NCBI RefSeq assembly: GCF_030815095.1
Contig: NZ_JAUSWF010000008.1
Location: 62,001-126,000, forward strand
DNA length: 64,000 bases
Source: Aedoeadaptatus ivorii
Lineage (GTDB): Bacteria > Bacillota > Clostridia > Tissierellales > Peptoniphilaceae
Direction: 5' to 3'
Each line of letters begins with the position of its first letter. Position 1 is the first letter of the stretch. Both the position numbers and the translations under genes were made by a program. Shown piece after piece: positions 40,827 through 49,390 of the stretch. The notes beneath the pieces were generated by a model that saw only the letters and a program-made list of their open reading frames with translations, did no database searches and was not told the origin of the DNA.

Positions 40827-43624
40827 ACGAAATGCAGCGAAAGGCGGCAGAGGGGATCGACGCGTCGATGGCGGTTTCCGCCGGCGCCGGGGCGGGAAAG
40901 ACCCGCGTCCTGACCGAGCGCATCCGCAACATTCTCACCCGCACCGACGAACGGGTGCTCGCCATCACCTTCACCGTGCGCGCCGCCGAGGAGATGCGCG
41001 CGCGGATCGAGGCCGCGGTGGACGATCTCGATCCCGGGCGGGTGAAGGTGTCGACCATCGACGGATTCTGTCGCCACTTGCTCCATATCCACAGCGACCG
41101 CGCCGGGACCTTGGGCGGCATGGAACAGCTGCAGGAAGGGGAGTCGCGGGCGATGCTCGAGGCGTCGTATCGAGAGATCGAAGAGGCGCTGATAGCACTC
41201 GGCGCGGATACATTGATGCACGCGCTCGATATGCGGCCCGCTGCCTTTTCTGCGGAGGTAATGGATTTTTACGAGGAGCTCCGCACGCGGGGCAATCTGC
41301 ATGCCTTTCGGACCAAGCGGTTTGCGGCGACCGATCCCGAGGGCGAACTCATGCGGCATGTTTTATATATGAAGCAAAATTACCCCAAGGGGAATACCAA
41401 GTTTCAACAGGCGCTCAAGGCGATCGACGACGAGGCGCTATCCGCCCTTTCCGGGGCGGATCGGACCGCATTTTTGGAAAGTTTGCCGGCCCCCGGCGGA
41501 AAGAGCACCTTTCGGCCCGAGGATCAGGAGAAGTTCGACCGATTGCGCCGCGAGATGATGATGGCGCGCGAAGAAGAAAATCGCCCCTATACCGAAATTT
41601 TGGCGCAGATCTTTCGCCGCCTCGACGAAAACTACCGCAAGCACAAAGACGCGGCGGGGGCGGTGGATTTTGCGGACCTGTTGGAAAAGGCGACGGCGCT
41701 GATCGAGGCCGAGCCGGCTCTTAGCGCTTCCTATGGCCATATTCTGGTCGACGAGTTTCAGGATACCAATCCCCTGCAGATCCGCTTTTTGGAGCGCCTG
41801 GCCGAATCGAGTACGGTCTTTGTGGTGGGCGATAAGAAGCAGTCGATTTACGGCTTTCGCGGGGCGGATCTCGACGAGAGCGCGGCATTTCGCCGCAAGC
41901 TGAAAGAAGCGGGGGGCGTCGTGGCGGAACTGACGAACAACTACCGCTCCCACGCCGCGCTGGTGGATGCGATCAATGAGATCTTTGCGCCGCAGATGCC
42001 GGACTATGTGCCCCTCGCGGGCCACGGGACGGGCGATGTACGATTGGAAGCGGTGGACCTGGGCGAATCCGCTTCGCAAGAAGAGCGGGTGCGCAAAGAG
42101 GCGGAATGGATCGCCGCCGATATACAAGAAGGCGGAGGCGGAAGCCGCGCCCTCCTTTTGCGCACCACCACCCACGCGGCGATTTACGAGGCGGTCTTTC
42201 AGGCCTACGGCATCCGCCACCGCAACCGGAGCGGCCGGGGATTCTTTGAGACGCGAGAAGTGCGCGATCTCCTCGCGCTACTGCGCGCCAAGGCGAAGGG
42301 CACCTTCGATGCCGAAGCCCTTCGCGGTCCCTTCGTCGGCTACAATCGCGAGGATCTCTTTTTGGAAGCGAAAGATCCGAATTATAGCACACAAAAAAAG
42401 CGGGCGTGTCTCGATCTGCTGCAGAAGATCGACGCCTACGGTTCCGCCTACGACGCCCTGCAGACGGCGGTGTATGCGACGGGATATGCCGTCTATGTGC
42501 GCGAACGCCGCGGCGAGCAGGGCATCGCGAATCTGGACCGCCTGTTTGCGTTGGCAAAGGAATACGACGCCGAGGGATCGACGCTGTACGGCTTTGTCGG
42601 CGAAATGGAACGCCGCGCCCGGTGGGAAGACGAGGGACAGGCGCGCTTCGGCGGCGATGCGGATATCGAGATTTCCACCATTCATAAGGCGAAGGGGCTG
42701 GAGTACGACACGGTCTATTTGGGGGCGCTGTTTACCAAAGAAAAAAGCGACGGCGGCCATTGGAACTATTCCGATCTCTACGGCGCGGGCCTCTGCCGAG
42801 ACGGGGCGCGCTACGCATTCGATCAAAACGCCGATGCGATGGCGCGCTTTCGCGAAGAAGAGGCGCGCCGGCTCCTCTATGTCGCCATGACCCGCGCCAA
42901 GAGCGCCCTCGTGCTCTTGCGGTCGGGCAAGGAGACCGAGGGATTCTCTGGCTTTTTGCAGTCGGTGGCATTTACCGCCGATCCCAAAATGCCCAAGCCG
43001 CCGAAGCGCGCGCAAACGGTTCCCCCGGCCCACGCCGTTTCCGCGCCGGTCTCGGTAGCTTCCCGAAAACCCGTCACCTCGGCGAGTGCGCTCTTACAAA
43101 CCGTAGAGGCGCCCTACGCGTCGGCGGGCTTCGGAAAAAAAGAAGCGGCGCGCCGCCGTCACCTGGGGGTGTTGTTTCACCACTATATGCAGCGGGCGCA
43201 GGGCCCCGACGCGCGCCTTCGTGCGCACTTGCTCGCATCGGCCCGCCGGCGGGGCTTGGACGAGGCGCGGCTTTCGGCGTATATCGACGCCTATGACGAT
43301 CTCTTCGGCTGGGGCGAGATTCTCGCCGCCGAAGTGCCCTTTGTGGCGGATTTTCCGCGGGTTATATTGGAAGGGGCCTTCGACCAGATTCGAAGGATCG
43401 ACGGAAAGATCGCCATCGTCGACATGAAGACCGGCACGCGTGGCGCAGAAAGCCCCGCCATGGCGGTTTACCGCCTGCAACTGGGCCTTTACGGCATGGC
43501 GTATCGGCAGATACGCGGCACATTTCCCGCGCTATATATCTATACGCCGGCGGACGGAAAAAAGACCGAGGTGCGACTGACGACAGAGGAAATCACGCGC
43601 ATTGAAAAAATGTTAAAGGGATAG
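40817..43624 (+). CDS. addA: AddA-like helicase-nuclease
   Basis: This 935-residue UvrD/RecB-type protein has Q motif residue Q7, Walker A AGAGAGKT (residues 22-29), Walker B LVDEFQDTN, GDKKQSIYGFRGA, the later helicase motif ISTIHKAKGLEYDTVYLG and VAMTRA. A C-terminal RecB-family nuclease domain is present, with HLGVLFHHYMQRA, GAFDQI, IVDMKTG and QLGLYGMAY. AddA proteins are usually near 1,200 residues, so this is a compact version. It pairs with the AddB-like gene, overlapping it by ten bases, as the double-strand-break resection enzyme that would recognise Chi. Confidence 0.92.
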   Translation: MRLDEMQRKAAEGIDASMAVSAGAGAGKTRVLTERIRNILTRTDERVLAITFTVRAAEEMRARIEAAVDDLDPGRVKVSTIDGFCRHLLHIHSDRAGTLGGMEQLQEGESRAMLEASYREIEEALIALGADTLMHALDMRPAAFSAEVMDFYEELRTRGNLHAFRTKRFAATDPEGELMRHVLYMKQNYPKGNTKFQQALKAIDDEALSALSGADRTAFLESLPAPGGKSTFRPEDQEKFDRLRREMMMAREEENRPYTEILAQIFRRLDENYRKHKDAAGAVDFADLLEKATALIEAEPALSASYGHILVDEFQDTNPLQIRFLERLAESSTVFVVGDKKQSIYGFRGADLDESAAFRRKLKEAGGVVAELTNNYRSHAALVDAINEIFAPQMPDYVPLAGHGTGDVRLEAVDLGESASQEERVRKEAEWIAADIQEGGGGSRALLLRTTTHAAIYEAVFQAYGIRHRNRSGRGFFETREVRDLLALLRAKAKGTFDAEALRGPFVGYNREDLFLEAKDPNYSTQKKRACLDLLQKIDAYGSAYDALQTAVYATGYAVYVRERRGEQGIANLDRLFALAKEYDAEGSTLYGFVGEMERRARWEDEGQARFGGDADIEISTIHKAKGLEYDTVYLGALFTKEKSDGGHWNYSDLYGAGLCRDGARYAFDQNADAMARFREEEARRLLYVAMTRAKSALVLLRSGKETEGFSGFLQSVAFTADPKMPKPPKRAQTVPPAHAVSAPVSVASRKPVTSASALLQTVEAPYASAGFGKKEAARRRHLGVLFHHYMQRAQGPDARLRAHLLASARRRGLDEARLSAYIDAYDDLFGWGEILAAEVPFVADFPRVILEGAFDQIRRIDGKIAIVDMKTGTRGAESPAMAVYRLQLGLYGMAYRQIRGTFPALYIYTPADGKKTEVRLTTEEITRIEKMLKG

Positions 43625-43678
43625 TTTTACAGAGAAACGAACGGGGTATCATTAAGATCAAAGAAGGTAAAATTTTTA

Positions 43679-43707
43679 TTGACAATGACCAAGCAGATTG
43701 GTAGGAT
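43679..43707 (+). promoter_or_regulatory. copA promoter
   Basis: TTGACA (43679-43684) and TAGGAT (43702-43707) are separated by 17 bases. I found no clear CopY box (TACAnnTGTA) or CsoR palindrome nearby. Confidence 0.7.
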
Positions 43708-43750
43708 ATAAGTAGACAAATCTGTGATCTGTGCGGAAAGGGAGGACAAT

Positions 43751-46333
43751 ATGGAATTAAAATTCGACGTACAGGGTATGACCTGTTCCGCCTGCTCCGC
43801 CGCCGTGGAGCGGGAAGTCTCCAAGGTGGACGGGGTTTCCTCTGTGGCGGTCAACCTTCTCACAAACTCCATGAAACTCGAGGCGGACAAGAGCCGCATT
43901 CCCGCCATTTTGCAGGCGGTGGACGATGCGGGCTATACCGCAACGCCGGCCGATGCGCCCGAGGGGGTGCGCGAAGCGGCGGATCCCTTTGAAAAAGAAG
44001 CGGAGGAGAAGAAGCGGCGACTGATTTTCTCGGTGGCGCTTCTGATTCCCCTTTTATATATCTCTATGGGCTCGATGATGGGAATTCCGATCCCCGCATT
44101 TTTAGCGGGAACGGAAAATCTGCTCTCCTTCGCGCTGGCACAGGCGATTTTGACAATGGCGATCTTATTTCTCAATCGCCACTACTATAAAAACGGCTTG
44201 AAGTCCCTGTGGAAGCGCCACCCCAATATGGACGCACTCATCGCCATCGGATCGGGCGCGGCCTTTCTCTACGGCATTTACGTCATCTTTCAGCTGTCCT
44301 ACGGCTTCGGCCACGGCGATATGGAACGGGTGATGCACTTCGGCCACGAACTGTATTTCGAATCGGCGGCGACCATTGTCGTCTTGATCGACTTCGGAAA
44401 GTGGCTCGAATCCCGCGCCAAGCATCGTACCTCCGATGCCATTCGCGGCTTAATGGACCTGACGCCCAAGACCGCGACGGTCATAAGAGACGGCGCAGAA
44501 ATGCGCGTTCCCGTGGCAGAGATCGCATTGGGCGAGAAAATCGTATTAAAGCCCGGTGAGAATGTGCCGGTGGACGGCACGGTGGTAGAAGGCATCAGCT
44601 CCGTCGACGAATCCGCCTTGAGCGGCGAGTCGATCCCCGTCGAAAAGTCCGAGGGGGACGCGCTGATGGCGGCGACGACCAACGGCTCCGGCCGGCTGGT
44701 CTTTACCGCCGACCGGGTGGGGGAAGACACCACCATCGCGAAAATCATCGCCTTGGTAGAAGATGCCAATGCGACCAAGGCGCCGATCTCGAAGATCGCG
44801 GACCGCGTGGCGGGCGTCTTTGTTCCCGTGGTCATCGCCATCGCGGCGATCGTCGGCATCGTATGGCTTCTGCTCGGCTACGGCGCGGAATTTGCGCTGC
44901 GTCTCGCGATCTCGGTGCTCGTCATCAGCTGTCCCTGTGCACTGGGCCTTGCCACGCCGGTGGCGATTATGGTCGGCACGGGACGGGGCGCCAAGGCGGG
45001 CGTGCTCTATAAGAGCGCCGAATCGCTGGAGGTGCTCCACGAAGCCGACACCCTGATTTTGGACAAAACCGGTACCATCACCCGGGGCAAACCCTTTGTG
45101 ACCGATGTAGTGGCACTCGATCGCGATCCCGAGGCATTTTATCGCATGGCCTATGCGCTCGAAAAATCCTCCGAGCACCCCTTGGCCGAAGGCGTGATCC
45201 GCGGCTTTGAGGCGCGCTACCCCAACGCATCCGCCGACCGCGTGACGGATTTCGAATCGCTTCCCGGCAGGGGACTGCGCGGTAAGATCGACGGGCGGTG
45301 GATCTACGGCGGCAATATCACCCTTATGGAAGAGATGGGACAAGACCTCTCGCCGATCGAACAGGCGCTGGACGAAGCCCTTGCGGCGGGAAAGACGCCT
45401 CTGGTATTTGCCGATGAAGATGAAGTGTACGGCTTTATCGCCGCCAAAGACATCGTGAAGGCAAATTCCCCGCGCGCTCTCGAAGCGCTGCGCAAGCTGG
45501 GCAAGAAGATCGTGATGCTTACCGGCGACAACGAAAAGACGGCCCATGTCATCGCCGCCTCCCTTCCCATCGATACGGTGCACGCCGGGGTCCTTCCCGA
45601 CGAAAAGGAAAGCGTCGTGCGTCGCTATCAGGAAGCGGGCAAGGTCGCCATGGTCGGCGACGGCATCAACGACGCCCCGGCACTCGCGCGGGCGGATGTG
45701 GGTATCGCCATCGGCGCCGGCACGGATATCGCCATGGAAAGCGCCGATGTGGTTTTGATGCACAGCGACCTCTTGGATGTGGTGAGCGCCACCAAACTCT
45801 CCGAGGCGACCATCCGCAATATTAAGGAGAATCTGTTCTGGGCGTTTTTCTACAATGTCATCTGTATTCCCGTGGCGGCCGGGGTCTTTTATATCCCCTT
45901 CGGCCTCACCTTAAGCCCGATGATCGCCGCTTTGGCGATGAGTCTGAGTTCGGTCTTTGTGGTGACTAACGCCCTTCGGCTGAACTTTACCAAATTGGAC
46001 ACCGATCGCGGCGAGCGGGAGGCGGAAGCGGCGCCCGAAGCAAAAATTTATCGATTAAACGCTACCTCTCACCCGCAAAAGGGGTATACGCATAAATACA
46101 GCGGAAGCGGAAAGGAGAAAATACAAATGGATAAAAAGATTTTGGAACTCGACGGCATGAGCTGTAACCACTGTGTCGGCAGAGTCGATCAGGCATTAAA
46201 CGCCCTCGAGGGCGTAAAGGCGCAGGTTACGCTGGATCCGCAACAAGCCGTCGTCGAAGGGGAAAACCTCGATGCGGACGCGTTGAAAAAAGCGGTGGAA
46301 GACGCAGGGTATACGGTAAAATCCGTAAGATAA
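43751..46333 (+). CDS. copA: Copper-translocating P1B-type ATPase with N- and C-terminal HMA domains
   Basis: From the ATG behind GGGAGG the product is 860 residues. An N-terminal HMA domain (GMTCSAC, C12/C15) is followed by the eight-helix core with the metal site CPC (C394, C396), TGES-type SGES, DKTGT (D438), the HP motif SEHPL and GDGINDAP. After the last helix and a basic linker, a second HMA domain (GMSCNHC, C805/C808) occupies the C-terminal 68 residues. P1B-1 pumps export Cu+. A C-terminal HMA is unusual; it reads as a CopZ chaperone fused in frame, and it keeps its own start signals (46127). Confidence 0.95.
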   Translation: MELKFDVQGMTCSACSAAVEREVSKVDGVSSVAVNLLTNSMKLEADKSRIPAILQAVDDAGYTATPADAPEGVREAADPFEKEAEEKKRRLIFSVALLIPLLYISMGSMMGIPIPAFLAGTENLLSFALAQAILTMAILFLNRHYYKNGLKSLWKRHPNMDALIAIGSGAAFLYGIYVIFQLSYGFGHGDMERVMHFGHELYFESAATIVVLIDFGKWLESRAKHRTSDAIRGLMDLTPKTATVIRDGAEMRVPVAEIALGEKIVLKPGENVPVDGTVVEGISSVDESALSGESIPVEKSEGDALMAATTNGSGRLVFTADRVGEDTTIAKIIALVEDANATKAPISKIADRVAGVFVPVVIAIAAIVGIVWLLLGYGAEFALRLAISVLVISCPCALGLATPVAIMVGTGRGAKAGVLYKSAESLEVLHEADTLILDKTGTITRGKPFVTDVVALDRDPEAFYRMAYALEKSSEHPLAEGVIRGFEARYPNASADRVTDFESLPGRGLRGKIDGRWIYGGNITLMEEMGQDLSPIEQALDEALAAGKTPLVFADEDEVYGFIAAKDIVKANSPRALEALRKLGKKIVMLTGDNEKTAHVIAASLPIDTVHAGVLPDEKESVVRRYQEAGKVAMVGDGINDAPALARADVGIAIGAGTDIAMESADVVLMHSDLLDVVSATKLSEATIRNIKENLFWAFFYNVICIPVAAGVFYIPFGLTLSPMIAALAMSLSSVFVVTNALRLNFTKLDTDRGEREAEAAPEAKIYRLNATSHPQKGYTHKYSGSGKEKIQMDKKILELDGMSCNHCVGRVDQALNALEGVKAQVTLDPQQAVVEGENLDADALKKAVEDAGYTVKSVR
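46127..46333 (+). CDS. copZ: Putative internal CopZ copper chaperone start within copA
   Basis: An in-frame ATG at 46127 lies nine bases after AAAGGAG (46111-46117), inside copA. Translation from it would give a 68-residue protein, MDKKILELDGMSCNHCVGRVDQ..., a complete single HMA domain of CopZ type with the CxxC Cu+ site at C13/C16. In many Firmicutes copZ is a separate gene after copA. Here both the fused and the free form may be made from one mRNA. The signals are seen; actual initiation is inferred. Confidence 0.6.
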   Translation: MDKKILELDGMSCNHCVGRVDQALNALEGVKAQVTLDPQQAVVEGENLDADALKKAVEDAGYTVKSVR

Positions 46334-46335
46334 GC

Positions 46336-46359
46336 GAAAAGCGCCCACGGCGCTTTTTT
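46336..46359 (+). terminator. Terminator after copA
   Basis: AAAAGCGCC pairs with GGCGCTTTT around CAC, followed by T residues. Confidence 0.9.
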
Positions 46360-46374
46360 CTTTCGGGAGGAAAT

Positions 46375-46581
46375 ATGGCAGATTTTCGATTTGAGATCGT
46401 AGAACACATCGGCGTGCTGGGCGAATCCGGCATTTGGAAGAAGGAATTGAACAGGGTGTCGTATAACGGCGGGGCGCCGAAATTCGACATTCGGTCCTGG
46501 AACGAGGACCATACCAAGATGACCAAGGGCATTACCATGACGCCCGAGGAATTCGAAGCCTTAAGAGAACTCGTCAAATAA
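46375..46581 (+). CDS. YdbC/PC4-like single-stranded nucleic-acid-binding protein
   Basis: This 68-residue protein, MADFRFEIVEHIGVLGESGIWKKELNRVSYNGG..., resembles the bacterial YdbC family, whose Lactococcus member has a PC4-like fold and binds single-stranded DNA. The pattern of KELNRVSYNGGAPKFDIRSW and a helix ending EEFEALRELVK fits that family. GGGAGG precedes the ATG. It follows the copA terminator closely, and ldh-like follows after ten bases. Confidence 0.8.
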   Translation: MADFRFEIVEHIGVLGESGIWKKELNRVSYNGGAPKFDIRSWNEDHTKMTKGITMTPEEFEALRELVK

Positions 46582-46591
46582 GGAGGGGCGT

Positions 46592-47512
46592 ATGGCAAAA
46601 CTCGGAATCGTAGGCGCGGGCCACGTGGGCGAAATCGTCGCCTATACGGCGGCGCTCCGTGGGGGCTTTCGAGAGATCGCCCTGTGCGATGTCGACGAAA
46701 AACGCCTCGACGGCGTGGTGAGCGACTTAGAAGACGCGACGCGATTTTATCCGCACAATATCGATTTTTTTGCGGCGGACTACAAGCAGATCGCCGATGC
46801 GGACATCATCGTCATCGCCAGCGGGCGCATCCCCGAGAACGCCCAGCGGCGCGACGAGTTCAAGAACAATCACGAAGACGTGGCGCACTATGTGCCCGAA
46901 ATCGTAAAGAACGGCTTTACCGGCGTATTTGTGGTGGTCACCAATCCCTGCGATGCGATCGCATACCATGTGTGGAAGTACTCGGGCTTCGACAAATGCC
47001 GCATTATCGGAAGCGGCACCGCCCTAGACAGCGAGCGCGCCCGCACGATGCTCGCTCGCATTTTGGGCGTCGCCCCCGATTCGGTCGCATGCATGATGCT
47101 CGGAGAACACGGCGACAGCCAGTTCCTGCCCTATTCCCGCGTGCGCATTCACCATATGGCGCTCGACGAATACCTCAAAAAGCACTATATGGAATTGGAC
47201 AAAGCGGAATTCGAGGAGTCGGTCATCTACCGGGGCCACCGCGCCTTTTTCGGAAAGGGTTCGACCCAGTACGGCATCGCCAATACGGTAAACGACATCT
47301 TGGATGCGGTGCTGTACGACGAAAAGCGCACGCTTCAGGTATCGGCCCTCCACCAGGGAGAATACGGCGTCGACGATGTGTTTATCTCCACGCCCTGCGT
47401 GGTGGGCACAGCCGGCATCGAAGAAGTGGTGGAGCTCACCCTGACTGAAGAAGAGCTGGCGCGGTATAGGGAGAGCGCCGAGACCATCCGCAAGTACCGG
47501 GTGGAAGCATGA
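46592..47512 (+). CDS. L-lactate/2-hydroxyacid dehydrogenase (LDH/MDH family)
   Basis: This 306-residue protein has the Rossmann start KLGIVGAGHVGEIVAY, an Asp (CDVDE) for NAD+ specificity, VVTNPCD and the active-site GEHGDSQ with the catalytic His. The substrate loop (ASGRIPENAQRRDEFKNN) departs from the AxQKPGETR pattern of standard lactate dehydrogenases, which suggests a larger 2-oxo acid, as in L-2-hydroxyisocaproate dehydrogenase. In an amino-acid fermenter this would reduce branched 2-oxo acids. Its stop overlaps the next gene by four bases. Confidence 0.87.
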   Translation: MAKLGIVGAGHVGEIVAYTAALRGGFREIALCDVDEKRLDGVVSDLEDATRFYPHNIDFFAADYKQIADADIIVIASGRIPENAQRRDEFKNNHEDVAHYVPEIVKNGFTGVFVVVTNPCDAIAYHVWKYSGFDKCRIIGSGTALDSERARTMLARILGVAPDSVACMMLGEHGDSQFLPYSRVRIHHMALDEYLKKHYMELDKAEFEESVIYRGHRAFFGKGSTQYGIANTVNDILDAVLYDEKRTLQVSALHQGEYGVDDVFISTPCVVGTAGIEEVVELTLTEEELARYRESAETIRKYRVEA

Positions 47513-47907
47513 AGCGCGAGGAAATTCAAGCAAAACTTCGCCGTTTCTTCGCACACAGATACGGCTGGGACCGGCTGAACCGCGCCCTGTATGCGGCGGG
47601 TTTGGTGCTCCTCGTGATTTCTTTGGTCTTCAAATGCGAGCCCTTGTCGCTGTTTTCGGCGATCCTGCTGGGGCTATGCGTCTTTCGCGCCCTCTCGAAG
47701 GATCGCGGCAAGCGTCGCAAGGAGAACCAAAAATATCTCGACGGCACAAAGCCCCTATATGCACTCGCGGCACGCATCAAAAACAGCCGATACTACCGAT
47801 ACGTACACTGTCCCTCCTGCAACCAACTCGCCAAGGTGCCCAAGGGAAAAGGCAAGGTGCGCATCCGATGTCCCCACTGCGGTTTTCGGTACGAACGACG
47901 CGTGTAG
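47509..47907 (+). CDS. Small membrane protein with C-terminal zinc ribbon
   Basis: This 132-residue protein has a basic N-terminus, two hydrophobic helices (about residues 28-62: YAAGLVLLVISLVFKC and SLFSAILLGLCVFRAL), a basic stretch, and a C-terminal zinc ribbon CPSCNQLAKVPKGKGKVRIRCPHCG with two CxxC pairs. I do not recognise a named family. It overlaps the LDH-family gene and so is co-transcribed; it may sense or bind metal or nucleic acid at the membrane. Confidence 0.8.
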   Translation: MKREEIQAKLRRFFAHRYGWDRLNRALYAAGLVLLVISLVFKCEPLSLFSAILLGLCVFRALSKDRGKRRKENQKYLDGTKPLYALAARIKNSRYYRYVHCPSCNQLAKVPKGKGKVRIRCPHCGFRYERRV

Positions 47908-47956
47908 GGCGCGAAAGGACCGGATTTGTGGCCGAAGGTGGGAAAATTGTGCCCAA

Positions 47957-47986
47957 CTGTTGCTTTTATAGCCCTTATGGTATAAT
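47957..47986 (+). promoter_or_regulatory. Probable tig promoter
   Basis: TATAAT (47981-47986) is clear. The best -35 candidates are CTGTTG (18-base spacer) or TTGCTT (15-base spacer), neither ideal. Confidence 0.55.
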
Positions 47987-48016
47987 ACTTGGGATATAAA
48001 TTATGGAGGGATACCG

Positions 48017-49357
48017 ATGACAGAAATCAAAAAACAAGAAAAGAATAAAGTGTACTTTGACGTGGTCGTACCCGCGGCCGAAATCAAGGAAGCGGAGACC
48101 AAGATCTATAAAAAGAACAAGAACTACTTCAACGTTCCCGGTTTTCGGAAGGGACATGTGCCCAAGAAGATTATCGAGCAGTTCTACGGCGAAGGCATCT
48201 TCTTCGAAGACGCGTTGAACGAAATTCTGCCCAAGTACTACGAAAAAGCAGTCGAAGAATTGGACCTGAAGGTCATCGACCAACCCAATGTGGAGATCGA
48301 CGAAGAGACCTTTGACCGCAACAAAGACGTCACCGTGCAAATCGACGTGGACGTGCGTCCCGAGGTCACCCTCGGCGAGTACAAGGGCGTCGAAATCGAA
48401 GCCGTACCCACCGAAGTGGGCGAAGAGCTGATCGACAACGAAATCGACAAGCAAAGACATCTGAACGCGCGCCATATCAACATCGACGACCGCGCCGCCG
48501 AAGAAGGCGACAAGGTCAATATCGACTTTAAGGGCGAAGTCGACGGCGAAGCCTTTGAAGGCGGAAGTGCGGAAGATCAGGAACTCGAACTCGGTAGCGG
48601 CTCCTTTATCCCCGGCTTTGAAGAAGGCATCGTGGGACACGAAGTCGGCGACGAATTCGACATCGACGTCACCTTCCCCGAAGACTACTTCTCCGAAGAT
48701 CTGAAGGGAAAAGAAGCGGTATTCCACATTACGCTCAATTCCATCGGTCGCGAAGAGCTGCCGGAATTGGACGACGAATTTATTAAGGACATCTCCGAAT
48801 TCGACACCGTCGAAGAATATCGCGAAGACATCCGCACCAAAAAGACCGAAGAGGTCGTAAACAACGCCAAGAACCTGCGCGCCAACCGCGTACTGGAAAA
48901 AGTGGCGGAAAATATGCAGGTCGAACTGCCGCCGGTCATGGTCGATGCGGCCATCGAAGAGCAAATTCGCAATATGGATTACAATATGCGCTCCCAAGGC
49001 ATTCAACTGGAACAATATCTGGGTATGCTCGGCCAGGATCTCGACGAATTTAAGGCGAGCATGCGTCCCGACGCGGAAAAAGAAGTCCTCAAGTCCCTCG
49101 CACTGGAAGCGGTGGTCGCAAAAGAAGGCTTTGCCGTCGACGACGAAGAGATCGAAAAAGAAGCCAGAGAAATGGCGAAAAACTATTTCAAGGGCGACGA
49201 AGATAAACAAGAAGAGATGGTCAAGACCATGCTCGAAACCAATACCGACGCTTTGCGCGGCGATCTGGAACGCAGAAAAGCCGTCGACTTTTTGGTAGAA
49301 CATGCCGTAGAAGTCGAAGCGGAAGAGAAAGACGAAGAAGAAACAACAGAAGCATAA
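48017..49357 (+). CDS. tig: Trigger factor
   Basis: This 446-residue protein has the ribosome-binding N-terminal domain with the NVPGFRKGHVPKKIIEQFYG signature. The central FKBP-type prolyl isomerase domain (about residues 150-240: DKVNIDFKGEVDGEAFEGG, GSFIPGFEEGIVGHEVG) and the helical C-terminal arms follow. Trigger factor shields nascent chains at the tunnel exit. It heads the tig-clpP-clpX-lon-engB block and has an acidic tail. GGAGGG precedes the ATG. Confidence 0.97.
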   Translation: MTEIKKQEKNKVYFDVVVPAAEIKEAETKIYKKNKNYFNVPGFRKGHVPKKIIEQFYGEGIFFEDALNEILPKYYEKAVEELDLKVIDQPNVEIDEETFDRNKDVTVQIDVDVRPEVTLGEYKGVEIEAVPTEVGEELIDNEIDKQRHLNARHINIDDRAAEEGDKVNIDFKGEVDGEAFEGGSAEDQELELGSGSFIPGFEEGIVGHEVGDEFDIDVTFPEDYFSEDLKGKEAVFHITLNSIGREELPELDDEFIKDISEFDTVEEYREDIRTKKTEEVVNNAKNLRANRVLEKVAENMQVELPPVMVDAAIEEQIRNMDYNMRSQGIQLEQYLGMLGQDLDEFKASMRPDAEKEVLKSLALEAVVAKEGFAVDDEEIEKEAREMAKNYFKGDEDKQEEMVKTMLETNTDALRGDLERRKAVDFLVEHAVEVEAEEKDEEETTEA

Positions 49358-49358
49358 A

Positions 49359-49375
49359 CGAGGCCTCGGGCCTCG
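49359..49375 (+). repeat. Short perfect stem-loop between tig and clpP
   Basis: CGAGGCC and GGCCTCG are perfect inverted copies around TCG, without a following T-run. It may modulate mRNA stability or tig/clpP ratio rather than terminate transcription. Confidence 0.5.
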
Positions 49376-49390
49376 CATAAGGAGGCAATC

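Noticed and set aside
39146..41724. Two long plus-strand open frames (348 and 412 codons) over addB and addA in another frame
   Set aside because: The translations are Arg/Gly/Ala-rich low-complexity strings typical of out-of-frame reading of GC-rich genes, while the addB and addA frames carry all expected motifs.
47975..49378. 467-codon open frame on the minus strand across tig
   Set aside because: It mirrors the trigger factor frame. The translation is rich in repeated Phe/Val/Asp patterns from complementing acidic codons, has no ribosome-binding site and no recognisable domain.
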